64,000 nucleotides of DNA from a bacterium (GTDB taxonomy: Bacteria; Eisenbacteria; RBG-16-71-46; CAIMUX01). Every line of letters begins with the position of its first letter. Positions within the stretch are counted from its first letter, which is position 1. The translations under genes were made by a program, and so were the position numbers. The notes beneath the pieces were generated by a model. The model was not told where the DNA came from. It did no database searches and saw only the letters and a program-made list of their open reading frames with translations. This document shows, piece by piece, positions 26,701 through 34,700 of the stretch. The stretch covers positions 190,001-254,000 of the forward strand of contig JAUIHP010000004.1 of NCBI GenBank assembly GCA_030431975.1, in the 5' to 3' direction.

Positions 26701-27154
26701 CCCGAAGCGGGAGGACCCAGTCCTCGTGACGGCCTTCGAGCAAAGGACCCTGGTAGAGCGAGATCGCTCGATCGAGATGTTGGTCCCGCTCCATTCGTGT
26801 TGTGGCCTCAGCGGCGGCGTCAATCGCGGTTCGGAAAGTGAGGAGGTCTGAATCCACGGCGGGTGCGAGGCCGATGGAGTCGCGATCGGCAAGGATGCGG
26901 GCGCCTCTGGATCTCTGGTCGGGCTCCATGACCTGGCGCAGCGAAGAGAGGGCCTGGCTGAGCCGGCCGCGAGTCCGGGAAGGGTCTCCTCCGGGCCAAA
27001 GGATTTCGAGCAATGTGTCGCGTGACGTCGGTCGATCCCGGTGGCAGACAAGGTAGGCCAGAAGACCTGCCACGTGTTGTGTCCGGAACTTCCGCGTTTG
27101 GCGAGTTCCCCGTCTGACGGAGAGTTCTCCCAGGGCGTCAATGCGTAGCTTCAC
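23723..27154 (-). CDS. AfsR/SARP-like regulator: BTAD, degenerate cyclase-like region, NB-ARC ATPase and TPRs
   Basis: About 1,143 residues from a GTG at 27154; the frame remains open 58 codons upstream, but that part is encoded by a 14-bp repeat array whose period is not a multiple of three. Domains in order: OmpR-type winged helix (about 1-90; KLRIDALGELSVRRG), bacterial transcriptional activator domain (about 95-245), a region resembling a degenerate class III nucleotidyl cyclase (about 260-400; LDIVDATFRDGQFHGERIA), NB-ARC/STAND ATPase (Walker A GVGGTGKTRLA near 449-459; SVLILDNLEQIL), winged helix, and C-terminal tetratricopeptide repeats (about 850-1100). It should be a signal-integrating activator of unknown targets. 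Convergent with the anti-sigma gene, 25 bases apart. Confidence 0.85.
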   Translation of the reverse strand: MKLRIDALGELSVRRGTRQTRKFRTQHVAGLLAYLVCHRDRPTSRDTLLEILWPGGDPSRTRGRLSQALSSLRQVMEPDQRSRGARILADRDSIGLAPAVDSDLLTFRTAIDAAAEATTRMERDQHLDRAISLYQGPLLEGRHEDWVLPLRDEYEKCAAGILTERRDAAIEEGDPERALDLARRAAAIDPYDEPAHATWFRLLSEAGREPEARRLYEALAERLRVDLDVDPEPDTEASIRSRPGPSSRRPAAPRNPAFRVEDGATFCLAAIELHGRGVSALQRTLQGCGPRALLASVSDTRKLVGFFRVPEAIAAITTFRKLDAATARKSRSEPATIALDIVDATFRDGQFHGERIAALLRTVDVTRPGRTVATPAAIALSSPHERFPDRDLASPSDLGDSNAFNDSTKAERSVRTNVARHRSRFFGRETELEKLRALVASGAPLITLQGVGGTGKTRLARELARRVDDIAPGGAWFVGLEATRDPSLVLQRIADELGVPRSGEWIDAITQHLSAEKSVLILDNLEQILPDAAPVLSELTRRLERTVTLVTSRRPVSIEGEQRFPLAPLPVPETNGFGKKLSESPSVQLFLDRAREHEPEFQLTPRNASAIADLVRHLEGLPLALELAAARVSVLSPADILRRFQRRIDLADAADERPERHRTMSGVIDWSYRMLDKRTKQLFVSLSVFRGGFDLGAAEVTSNEALAGDLLAELVDSSLVVSAFGERPRFRLLETVRVFAEGKMSAAHHRRVSERHAEHFTAVANQYVPKLTSGDEEIAVETLDREAANIRAALEFRQSTADRARSRKERTQALTEAIQLADRVAGYWAARGRPQEGFDAFADLLEDTRGVDDRWVGRALFQAGSFAEQLSLSDECEDLLSRAAETFRAGGFDEDLARTLNSLGIFAINRRRFEDAEAHFRSAKELFEKVGNRRTATEMMQNLGSVFVARGDTERARAHLVEVLELMREFGTKRSLAITLSGLGNVSEQLKDYKASRAYHEECLALFREVRDEASIGIALSNLGHLAGRENDLERALRLLVEAAEVLHEAKSRTFFGNTLLIISQLPQVESYAEWVTPITSAGPRLMESFGVRLDNAHREGVSATQERLRDVLGEARYLVLINEGDRMTVEEVATHVATWTPQ

Positions 27155-27186
27155 TCGCTCGGATCCTTCGGGCTGGGCATTCCCAC

Positions 27187-27242
27187 CTGGCACGTTCCAC
27201 CTGGCACGTTCCGTCTGGCACGTTCCGTCGGGCACGTTCTGT
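27187..27242 (-). repeat. 14-bp direct repeat array upstream of the AfsR-like gene
   Basis: Four head-to-tail copies of a 14-bp unit with the invariant core GAACGTGCC (minus strand), at exact 14-bp spacing, about 33-88 bases upstream of the preferred GTG start. SARP-type proteins bind direct repeats, so this could be an autoregulatory operator, but 14 bp is not the classical SARP spacing. Confidence 0.75.
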
Positions 27243-27391
27243 CTGGATGGCTCTGGAAGCCAGGGTTCCATTGTGGACTGCGGGGCCTTCGTTACGCCAG
27301 CGCTTGGCCGCCGAGGCTGGATGCTCATGGGCGCGCATCGGATCTGTTACATTTCCGACGCCTCATGGAACGAATGAACCCAGGAGAGACG

Positions 27392-27769
27392 ATGACCTTC
27401 GAAGAGACGCTGGAGAAGCACCTGACCGCTGTTCGGACCCGGGACCTGGAGTCCTTTCTCGAGACCGTTGCCAAGGATGGCACTCTGACGGTGATTCTTC
27501 CCAACGGTCGTCTGCTTGGCGAGTTCTCTGAAATCGAAGAGCTTCACCATGATTGGTTCGGCGACGGTGATTGGCGGATGCACTACGAGGTCGTGTCCAC
27601 CCATGAGGCGGAAGGTTTCGGCACGGCGCTTCTAAAGGTGCGCTATCTCGACGTGGACGCGCACGGAGATCCGTACGAGATGCACTACTTCCTCTACCTG
27701 GTTTTCGAGCACCGGGGAGGGGAGTGGCTTCTCATCCACGATCAGAACACGACGTTCGAGCCGTCGTAG
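27392..27769 (+). CDS. SnoaL-like / NTF2-fold protein
   Basis: A 125-residue protein. The ATG at 27392 is chosen because AGGAGAG lies five bases upstream; two earlier in-frame ATGs (27365, 27374) have no such site. The sequence has the SnoaL/DUF4440 pattern: helices FEETLEKHLTAVRTRDLESF, then DGTLTVILPNGRLL, and a curved beta-sheet ending FEHRGGEWLLIHDQNTTF. Proteins of this fold are enzymes or ligand-binding proteins; no catalytic residues can be assigned. No signal peptide. It lies alone between the AfsR-like gene (divergent) and thrS (convergent, 17 bases away). Confidence 0.75.
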   Translation: MTFEETLEKHLTAVRTRDLESFLETVAKDGTLTVILPNGRLLGEFSEIEELHHDWFGDGDWRMHYEVVSTHEAEGFGTALLKVRYLDVDAHGDPYEMHYFLYLVFEHRGGEWLLIHDQNTTFEPS

Positions 27770-27786
27770 TCCTTCGTCGTAGTTCT

Positions 27787-29823
27787 TCACAGTTCCGCCG
27801 TGTGCAGCGCGTCCATCTTTTCCTCGACCGACTTCGGTCCGAGGCTTTCGATGAACGCGTCGAAGGCCAACTCCCCGAGCTCTCCGTCGTCGCGGGAGCG
27901 GACGTTGACCGTTCCGTTCTCCTTCTCGGAACCGCCGACGACCAGGACGTAGGGAAGCTTCTGCATCGTTGCCGCGCGGATCTTGTATCCGAGCCGGTCG
28001 TCCTGCAGGTCGCAGGTGGCACGAAGTCCCAGTGCGAAGAAGCGATTGCGCAACTCTTCTGCGTAGTCGAAGAAGGCGTCGGCGACCGGAATGATCCGGA
28101 TCTGCTCCGGCGAGAGCCAAAGCGGGAACGCACCGGCGTAGTGCTCGAGGATGATTCCGAAGAACCGTTCGAGCGACCCGTAGGACGCACGGTGAATCAT
28201 GACCGGAGTGTGCCGTGCGCCGTCCTTGCCCACGTACTCCAAGCCGAAGCGTTCCGGCATGGAGAAGTCGAGCTGGATCGTTCCGCACTGCCAGGTGCGG
28301 CCGATGGCGTCACGAATGTGGAAGTCGATCTTCGGTCCGTAGAACGCACCGTCGCCGGGATTCAGCTTGTAGCCGTGGCCGCAGTTGTCCATGACGCGCT
28401 TCAGCGCCGCCTCCGCGGTTTCCCAGACCTCGTCCGAACCGACCGATTTCGCTGGACGGGTCGAGAGTTCCAGGGCGATGTCCGAGAGGTCGAAGGCGTG
28501 GTAGATCTCGAAGAAGAAATCGATGAGAAGCTGGATCTCACCTTCGATCTGCTCGGGCGTGCAGAAGTGATGGGCGTCGTCCTGCGTGATGTGCTGCACG
28601 CGGAAGAGGCCGTGACGGACTCCGGAAAGCTCGCGTCGGTGAACCACTCCCATTTCCGCCATGCGGATGGGCAGCTCCTGATAACTGTGGAGACGGTGAG
28701 CGTAGATCTGCGTATGTCCCGGGCAGTTCATCGGCTTGACCGCCATCTGCCGGCCGGTCTCGATGTTGTCGACGACGTTGTCCGGGTCGTTCTCGTCCCG
28801 CTCTTTGAACTTGGTGAAGAACATGTTCTCCAGGTAGTTGTCGTAGTGGCCGGACTGGTGCCACATCTGATCGCTGTAGATGATGGGCGTCCGCACTTCC
28901 TGGTAGTTGCGCCGCGAGAGCTGCGCCTTCATGAACTCGACGAGCAGGTTGAAGATCTTGGCGCCCTTGTCATGGAAGAACGGCATGGCCGGGGCGTGGT
29001 CGTTGAAGTGGAAGAGGTCCAGTTGTTCGCCGAGGAGACGATGGTCCCTCTTCTTCGCTTCTTCCAGCCGCTTCAGGTACAGCTTGAGTTCGTCCTTGGA
29101 GAAGAAACAGGTGCCGTAGACGCGGGTCAGCGGCTCGCGTGAGGCATCGGCGCGCCAGTAGGCGCCGCTGGCCTTCATGAGCTTGAAGTTCTTGAGCCAG
29201 CCCGTCGAAGGGACGTGCGGTCCGCGGCAAAGGTCGATGAAGCGGCCGCTGCGGTAGAAACTGACTTCGGGCGCTTCGTCTTTGCCGGTGAAGGCGCCGT
29301 TGTCGATGAGCCCGTCCATGAGCTCTTTCTTGAACTTGTTGTCGCCGCCGTCGATGGCCCAGTACTGCTTGTAGATGTCGTCGCTCTCGGAAACGGCGAC
29401 CAGGCGTTCGAAAGAGGCGTCCTGCTTGAGCAGCTCCTTCATTCGCTTCTCGATCTTGGGGAACGACTCTTCGGTGATGCGCTCTTCGCCTTCCGGCAGA
29501 TAGATGTCGTAGTAGAAGCCGTCGTCGACGGCCGGGCCGATTGTGAGTTGCGCTTTCGGGAACTCGTCGAGAATGGCTTCGGCCATGAGATGGGCGCAGG
29601 AGTGACGGAGGGTGAAGAGACCTTCTTCATCCTTCTTCGTGATGATGCGCACTTCGTCGCCGTCGGAGAGGGTGTGGTAGAGGTCGACCTGCTTGCCGTT
29701 GACCTCTCCGATCACGGCAGCCTTGGCCAGCCCCGGGCCGATCTTCTCGGCGAGGTTCTTGACGGAGGCGCCCGCCTCGAGCTCGAACTGAGTTCCGTCT
29801 GGAACGCGAACCTGAATCGACAT
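27787..29823 (-). CDS. thrS: Threonyl-tRNA synthetase
   Basis: A 678-residue enzyme charging tRNA-Thr. The ATG at 29823 is preferred: AAGGTGA lies just upstream and the protein then begins with the TGS domain (SIQVRVPDGTQFELEAGASV). The editing/SAD domain carries HSCAH (about 83-87). The class II catalytic core contains motif 2 (RRELSGVRHGLFRVQ region), NCPGHTQIY, and motif 3 (HRASYGSLERFFGIILEHY), followed by the anticodon-binding domain (QIRIIPVADAFFDYAEEL). Full length for the bacterial family. Regulation is likely by attenuation: a Thr-rich leader peptide and terminator/antiterminator lie at 29919-30022. No T-box sequence was found. Confidence 0.97.
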   Translation of the reverse strand: MSIQVRVPDGTQFELEAGASVKNLAEKIGPGLAKAAVIGEVNGKQVDLYHTLSDGDEVRIITKKDEEGLFTLRHSCAHLMAEAILDEFPKAQLTIGPAVDDGFYYDIYLPEGEERITEESFPKIEKRMKELLKQDASFERLVAVSESDDIYKQYWAIDGGDNKFKKELMDGLIDNGAFTGKDEAPEVSFYRSGRFIDLCRGPHVPSTGWLKNFKLMKASGAYWRADASREPLTRVYGTCFFSKDELKLYLKRLEEAKKRDHRLLGEQLDLFHFNDHAPAMPFFHDKGAKIFNLLVEFMKAQLSRRNYQEVRTPIIYSDQMWHQSGHYDNYLENMFFTKFKERDENDPDNVVDNIETGRQMAVKPMNCPGHTQIYAHRLHSYQELPIRMAEMGVVHRRELSGVRHGLFRVQHITQDDAHHFCTPEQIEGEIQLLIDFFFEIYHAFDLSDIALELSTRPAKSVGSDEVWETAEAALKRVMDNCGHGYKLNPGDGAFYGPKIDFHIRDAIGRTWQCGTIQLDFSMPERFGLEYVGKDGARHTPVMIHRASYGSLERFFGIILEHYAGAFPLWLSPEQIRIIPVADAFFDYAEELRNRFFALGLRATCDLQDDRLGYKIRAATMQKLPYVLVVGGSEKENGTVNVRSRDDGELGELAFDAFIESLGPKSVEEKMDALHTAEL

Positions 29824-29918
29824 CGATGTCACCTTTTGTCTGTGGTAGCCGCCTGTAGGAGCCGTCTGTCGTTGCCGTCTGAGGTCGCCGGCACGACAGT
29901 TTCCGTCACAACTCGTCT

Positions 29919-29953
29919 CAAAAAGAAAACCCCCGGGCATGACGACCGGAGGC
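29919..29953 (-). terminator. Attenuator terminator in the thrS leader
   Basis: On the minus strand CCTCCGG (29946-29952) pairs with CCGGGGG (29930-29936) across a 9-base loop and is followed immediately by TTTTCTTTTT (29929-29920). It lies about 100 bases before the thrS start and 31 bases after the leader-peptide stop. Confidence 0.85.
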
Positions 29954-29979
29954 ACGCAACATGACGTTGGCGTCCTCCG
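29947..29979 (-). promoter_or_regulatory. Antiterminator hairpin of the thrS leader
   Basis: CGGAGGACGC (29970-29979) pairs with GCGTGCCTCCG (29947-29957), leaving one bulged G, and the loop can add AAC/GTT. The CCTCCG arm is the same one needed for the terminator, so the two structures exclude each other. Region 29974-29979 is only 5-10 bases beyond the leader stop codon, where a terminating ribosome would cover it. Confidence 0.8.
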
Positions 29980-29983
29980 CGTA

Positions 29984-30022
29984 TCACCCGGTGGTGGTCG
30001 TTCCCGTATGGGTTGCAAGCAT
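29984..30022 (-). CDS. thrL-like: Threonine-rich leader peptide controlling thrS
   Basis: A 12-codon frame, MLATHTGTTTTG, with six Thr codons (ACC, ACG, ACG, ACC, ACC, ACC), four of them consecutive. It is followed by an antiterminator/terminator pair and thrS. Ribosome stalling at these codons when charged tRNA-Thr is scarce would leave the antiterminator free to form; fast reading through to the TGA would allow the terminator. There is no Shine-Dalgarno sequence, but a promoter-like pair at 30029-30058 would place the transcript start at the A of this ATG, so it may be translated leaderless. The peptide itself has no expected function. The known E. coli thr leader controls the biosynthetic operon, not thrS. 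Confidence 0.8.
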   Translation of the reverse strand: MLATHTGTTTTG

Positions 30023-30028
30023 CCGTGA

Positions 30029-30058
30029 ATCTTAGTGGAGGGCGGGCGGGGATGGCAA
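30029..30058 (-). promoter_or_regulatory. Predicted promoter of the thrS leader transcript
   Basis: TTGCCA (30053-30058) and TAAGAT (30029-30034) on the minus strand, 18-base spacer. The expected start, about seven bases past the -10, coincides with the ATG of the leader peptide at 30022. Confidence 0.5.
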
Positions 30059-30183
30059 GGGTGTGGGTGATTCGGGGTTCGGGGTTTCACGGACGGCTTC
30101 GTCCTTTTCGGCGGCCTTCGGCTTCTGGCATTCTTCCGCGACACTCTCGAAGAAGCGCTATACCCGCGAAGGAGGAGGACCCG

Positions 30184-30597
30184 ATGACCGGCGAGCAAGG
30201 GCGCTACGGCGTGACCATGAAGACGAAGCTGAGCTATGAGAAAGCCCTGGAGCGGACGGTGGACGCGCTCAAGGACCAGGGTTTCGGCGTGATCACGGAG
30301 ATCGACGTCAAGATCACGATGAAAGAGAAGCTCGATCTGGAGACCCGTCCCTACAAGATCCTGGGGGCCTGCAATCCGGCGCTGGCGCATCAGGCTTTGA
30401 CGGCGGATCCCGACATCGGACTGCTGCTGCCGTGCAACGTCATCGTTCGGGATGAGGACGACGGCGCGACGGTCGGCTTCGTCGACCCGTCCATGATGGC
30501 CGAGCTGAGTCCTAGTCCGGAGTTGGGCCAGGTGGCTCGGGAAGCTCGGGAGCGCCTCGAGAAGACGTTGGAGGCCGTCGCGGCGGCAAAGGCCTAG
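30184..30597 (+). CDS. DUF302 family protein
   Basis: A 137-residue protein. The ATG at 30184 has a strong AAGGAGGAGG site; the frame extends upstream without one. It matches DUF302: YEKALERTVDALKDQGFGVITEIDVKITM (about 19-47), LETRPYKILGACNPALAHQAL, and LLLPCNVIVRDEDDGATVGFVDP. The domain forms small alpha/beta homodimers of unknown function, sometimes in sulfur-related loci. No signal peptide. It ends inside the first base of a perfect hairpin (30597-30639). Confidence 0.85.
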   Translation: MTGEQGRYGVTMKTKLSYEKALERTVDALKDQGFGVITEIDVKITMKEKLDLETRPYKILGACNPALAHQALTADPDIGLLLPCNVIVRDEDDGATVGFVDPSMMAELSPSPELGQVAREARERLEKTLEAVAAAKA

Positions 30598-30639
30598 CTG
30601 GGCGCTTCCAGCCAGAACGTCTAGCTGGAAGCGCCCAGC
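30597..30639. terminator. Perfect 16-bp hairpin between convergent genes
   Basis: GCTGGGCGCTTCCAGC (30597-30612) and its exact reverse complement (30624-30639) with an 11-base loop, starting in the stop codon of the DUF302 gene and ending 9 bases before the stop of the convergent dehydrogenase gene. No U-run; it may protect or terminate both messages. Confidence 0.65.
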
Positions 30640-30648
30640 CGGAAACCG

Positions 30649-31689
30649 CTAGCTGGACTGGTATCGGTCCCGGATCCTTGGGACCAAGTACTCGCTGAAG
30701 GCTTTGTCCAGATCGTAGTCGGGAGCGAATCCCCACTCGGCTCGGGCTGCCGAATCGTCGACCGTGGCCGGCCAGCTGTCCACGATCCGCTGTCGATTTT
30801 GATCTGGGGCAAATGTGATGTCGGCATCGGGGAAGTGCTTCACGACCTGATCCCGGAACTCGGCCGCGGTCAGGCTGAAACTCGTGATGTTGTAGACCGT
30901 CCGCGTCAGTTGGGATGCGTCCGCTTTGGCCAGGCGAAGTAGGGCGTGGACGGCGTCGGGCATGGCCATGAACGGGATGGTGGTGTCCTCCCGGACGAAG
31001 CACGGATACGGCTCGCCTGAGGCGGCGGCGTGGAGCATCTCCGGTCCGTAGTCGCTGGTTCCGCCGCTGGGCACGGTGTCCGCGCTGATCAGTCCGGGGA
31101 ACCGAATCGAGCGGAAGTCGATCGAGGGGCTGTCCTCGCTGGCGGCCAGCTGACGGTAGTACCGCGAGTAGTATCTTCCCAGGTTTTCACAGTAGAGCTT
31201 GTTGCAGCCGTACATGGTCGTGGGGGAAGTCCACTCGTGCTCTTTGATCGGTCCCCAGGTGGACTTGGTTTCCGCATCGGGCATCCCGTAGACGGCGATG
31301 GAACTCGGGAAGAGAAAGCGCACACGGTCCCCTCGCCAGCTCGAGCTGTCGATGGCGAGCTTGAGGAGACCGTAGGTCCCGTCGACGTTGACCTTGTGGG
31401 CCGTTTCGGGAGTGAATTCCGCACGTGTCGAGAGGAGCGCTGCGAGGTGATAGATCTCGCGGACGTCGAATCGGCTGGTGATGCGGGCGATGAGGGTCTG
31501 GTCGAGGATGTCGCCCTGGAAGGTTTCCAGGCAGCGCGAGGAGATGTCCTCGTCGATCGGATTGAGGTCGAGAGCCAGGATCCCGTCGTGGCCGTTCCTG
31601 CTCATCTCGCGGATGAGGCCCTGTCCCAGCTCACCGTTGGCGCCGGTGATGAGAGCGACTTCGTGCCGGGTGGTTGCTTTGATCGTCAT
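30649..31689 (-). CDS. Extended SDR, L-threonine 3-dehydrogenase-like (NAD-dependent epimerase family)
   Basis: A 346-residue cytoplasmic oxidoreductase. The Rossmann NAD site is ITGANGELGQGL (about 14-25). The catalytic Ser/Tyr/Lys are visible as FPSSIAVYG and MYGCNKLYCE (YxxxK). The segment RFPGLISADTVPSGGTSDYG and FVREDTTIPFMAMPDAVHALL match the short-chain (UDP-galactose-epimerase-like) threonine dehydrogenases, which oxidise L-threonine to 2-amino-3-ketobutyrate. Length is slightly above the ~315 typical. A nucleotide-sugar epimerase is the main alternative but lacks support in context. The proximity of thrS fits a threonine theme but proves nothing; no 2-amino-3-ketobutyrate CoA ligase is nearby. 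Confidence 0.75.
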   Translation of the reverse strand: MTIKATTRHEVALITGANGELGQGLIREMSRNGHDGILALDLNPIDEDISSRCLETFQGDILDQTLIARITSRFDVREIYHLAALLSTRAEFTPETAHKVNVDGTYGLLKLAIDSSSWRGDRVRFLFPSSIAVYGMPDAETKSTWGPIKEHEWTSPTTMYGCNKLYCENLGRYYSRYYRQLAASEDSPSIDFRSIRFPGLISADTVPSGGTSDYGPEMLHAAASGEPYPCFVREDTTIPFMAMPDAVHALLRLAKADASQLTRTVYNITSFSLTAAEFRDQVVKHFPDADITFAPDQNRQRIVDSWPATVDDSAARAEWGFAPDYDLDKAFSEYLVPRIRDRYQSS

Positions 31690-31715
31690 ATCGGGGTTCC
31701 TAGTTTCGCGATTGC

Positions 31716-34700
31716 CTAGCTGGAGGCCCCGGTTGAGGCCATCTCCTCGGTTTCAGGAAGGGCCCGGCGACCGGACCGGGTCAGTGTCCGGGCGGCCCAT
31801 TCCCGCAGGGAATCTAGCAGGGAGTAGGTCACAGGGACCACGACGAGAGTGAGGAAGGTGGCGACGGCCAGCCCCCAGATCACGGCCACGCCCATGGGTC
31901 CCCACCACTGGCTCGACTCTCCTCCGATGATGAAGACCCGGCCCCAGTCACCGCTGAAGAGTCGTCCGAAGTCGACGGAGAGTCCCGTCGTGAGAGGGAT
32001 CAGTCCCAGAATGGTCGTGATCGCCGTGAGGACGACCGGGCGGAAACGAGTTCGGCCCGCTTCGATGATGGCGTCGACCTTGCTGCTGCCGCGTTCGCGA
32101 AGTTGCAGGGTGTAGTCGAGGAGCACGATGGCGTTGTTGACGACGATCCCGGCGAGCGATATGACGCCGACTCCGGTCATGATGATTCCAAACGGTGTGC
32201 GCGTGACGAGCAGACCGACGAAGACGCCGATCAGGGAGAGAATGACGCTGGTCAGGATGACGAGCGGGACGAGGACGGAGCTGAACTGTGTGACCAGGAT
32301 GATGAAGATGAGAAGAATGGCGATCTTGAAGGCGTTGGAAAGGAACGCCGACGCTTCCTGCTGTTCTTCCAGTTCACCGGTGAAGGCAAGATCGTACCCG
32401 GGCGGCATGGGGAAGCTTTCCAGATCCTTCATGACGACGCCGAGGACCGCGTTGGCGTTGGCGCCGGTCGTGACGTCTGCGGAAACCGTAACGACGCGTC
32501 GGGAATCGAGCCGGTTGATGGCGCCGATTCCGGATTCGAAGCTGATGTCGGCGAAGGCGCTGAGCGGGATGTCCTGTCCTTCATAGAACACGGTCAGGTT
32601 TTCCAGGTCTTCGACGTTCTTGCGGGCGTCAGCGGCGAGGCGAACGACGATGTCGTACTCGTCCTCTCCGACACGGTACTTGGAGACGTCCTGACCGCGA
32701 ATGGCGGTACGGATGGTGCTGGCCACGTCCTGGCGGCGGAGGCCGTAGCGGGCGGCCTTTTCCAGGTCCGGCCGGATGCGGATTTCCGGGCGGCCGCGGT
32801 CATAGTTGTCGGTTAGGTCGACAAGGTCCGGGACTCCGCGGATTCGGTCTTTGACCTGGTCGGCGAGGTTGCCGAGGGTGGCGAAGTTTTTCCCCGAGAT
32901 CTCGATGTTGATCGGCTTGGCCGACGACGGGCCTTCTTCCTGCTTGGCCACGATGATTTCCGCACCGGTGAAGCCGGAGAGGGCGGTTCGCAGATCATCG
33001 AGTTGCTTTCTCGATGACTTGGTTCGCTCTTCCAGCTTGAGGAACTCGAGACTGATGAGGCTGAGGTGCGGCGGCGCTTCCGTGGCGAAGCCCATGTCGT
33101 CCGATCCGGCGCCGACCTGGGTCACGTAGGCGGTGAGGTCGCTCATTCCCTCGATCGACTCTTCCACGGTGCGGGCGAAGCCGTCGCTGACCTCGATGCG
33201 GGTTCCGGAGGGGGCTTCGATCTTTACGGACGCGTAGGTCGGCTCGACATCCGGGAAGTACTCGACGCCGGCGTTGAACATTCCGAAGACGACGACGACG
33301 ATGGCAAAGACGACGAAGGAGAAGGTCAGGGTTACGGCCCGGTGTCGCAACGCCCAGCGCAGGGTCGGCTCGTACGAGTCCAGTCCGAAGTTCATGAGCC
33401 GATCGCCGAATCGTGGCTTCTGGCCTTCCGGTTTCGGCTTCGGAACGCGCATGAACTTGCCGCACAAGGTCGGATTGAAGACCAGCGCAACGACGAGTGA
33501 CGCCATCAGTGAGACGATGACCGTGATCGGCAAGTATTTCATGAACTCGCCCATGATTCCCGGCCAGAAGGCGAGCGGCAGGAAGGCGGAGACCGTCGTT
33601 AGGCACGACGCAATGACCGGCGCTGCGACCTCGTGGGTTCCGTAGCTGGCCGCTTCCATCCCTCCCATACCTTCGCTGCGGTGTCGGAAGATGTTCTCGA
33701 CGATGACGACCGCGTTGTCGACCAGCATTCCCAGGGCGAGGATGAGCGAGAAAAGGACGACCATGTTCAGGGTCAGGCCCATCGCCTGAATGATGATGAA
33801 CGAGATCAGCATCGAGAACGGAATGGCCGCGCCCACGAAGAGCGAGTTCGTAAACCCGAGGAAGAGGAAGAGCACGGCGACGACAAGGACGAGACCGGAG
33901 AGAATGTTGTTTTGCAGTTCGCCAACCATGTCGCGCACGGTCACGGACTGATCGCCGGTGATGACGTAGCGCGTTCCTTCGGGGAAGGTGGCTTCCATTT
34001 CCTTGAGCTTCTCGCGGACTTCGTCGGCGATGCGGATGATGTTTTCGCCACTTCGCTTCGAGACCGAGAGGGTCACGGCCTGAACGCCGTTCTTGCGTGA
34101 GATCGTTTCCCGGTCTTTGAGGCCCAGGCTGACCTCGGCGATGTCCCGCATGTAGACCGGTGACATCGACGCCGGGTTGACGAGTACGGATGAGATCTCG
34201 TCGACGGAGGTGAACTCGCCGGGAACGCGAACCTGGTACTCATAGGATCCGAGGGCGACCTCGCCTCCCGGGAACGTGACGTTTTCCAGAGCGATTGCGT
34301 CCATGACGTCCTGAAGAGAGAGCCCGTAGAACCGCATGGCCGCCGGGTCGACGTCGATACGAACTTCGCGCTCGATGCCGCCGGTGAGGTCGACGGAGAG
34401 CACTCCCGAGATTTGCTCGAGTTCTTCCTGGATGTCCTCGCCGACTTCTTTGAGAGCGATCTCGCCGTAGTCGCCGGAGAGGACGACCTGCATGATCGGC
34501 CACTCTTCGGAAGAGATCTCCTGGACGAGCATGTCCTCGCGCACGTCCTGCGGCAGTTCCGGCTTGGCCAGTTCCACGGCGTCACGGACCTTCTGGAGGG
34601 CGTCGCTCATTTCCGTATCGGCGTCGAACTCGAGAACCACGGAGGAGACGCCTTCGGACGAGCTGCTGGTCATCTCCTTCATATGGTTGAGACCCTTGAG

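Noticed and set aside
29824-30022. T-box riboswitch for thrS
   Set aside because: The T-box consensus (AGGGTGGNACCGCG) and specifier-loop arrangement are absent; the leader peptide explains the terminator better.
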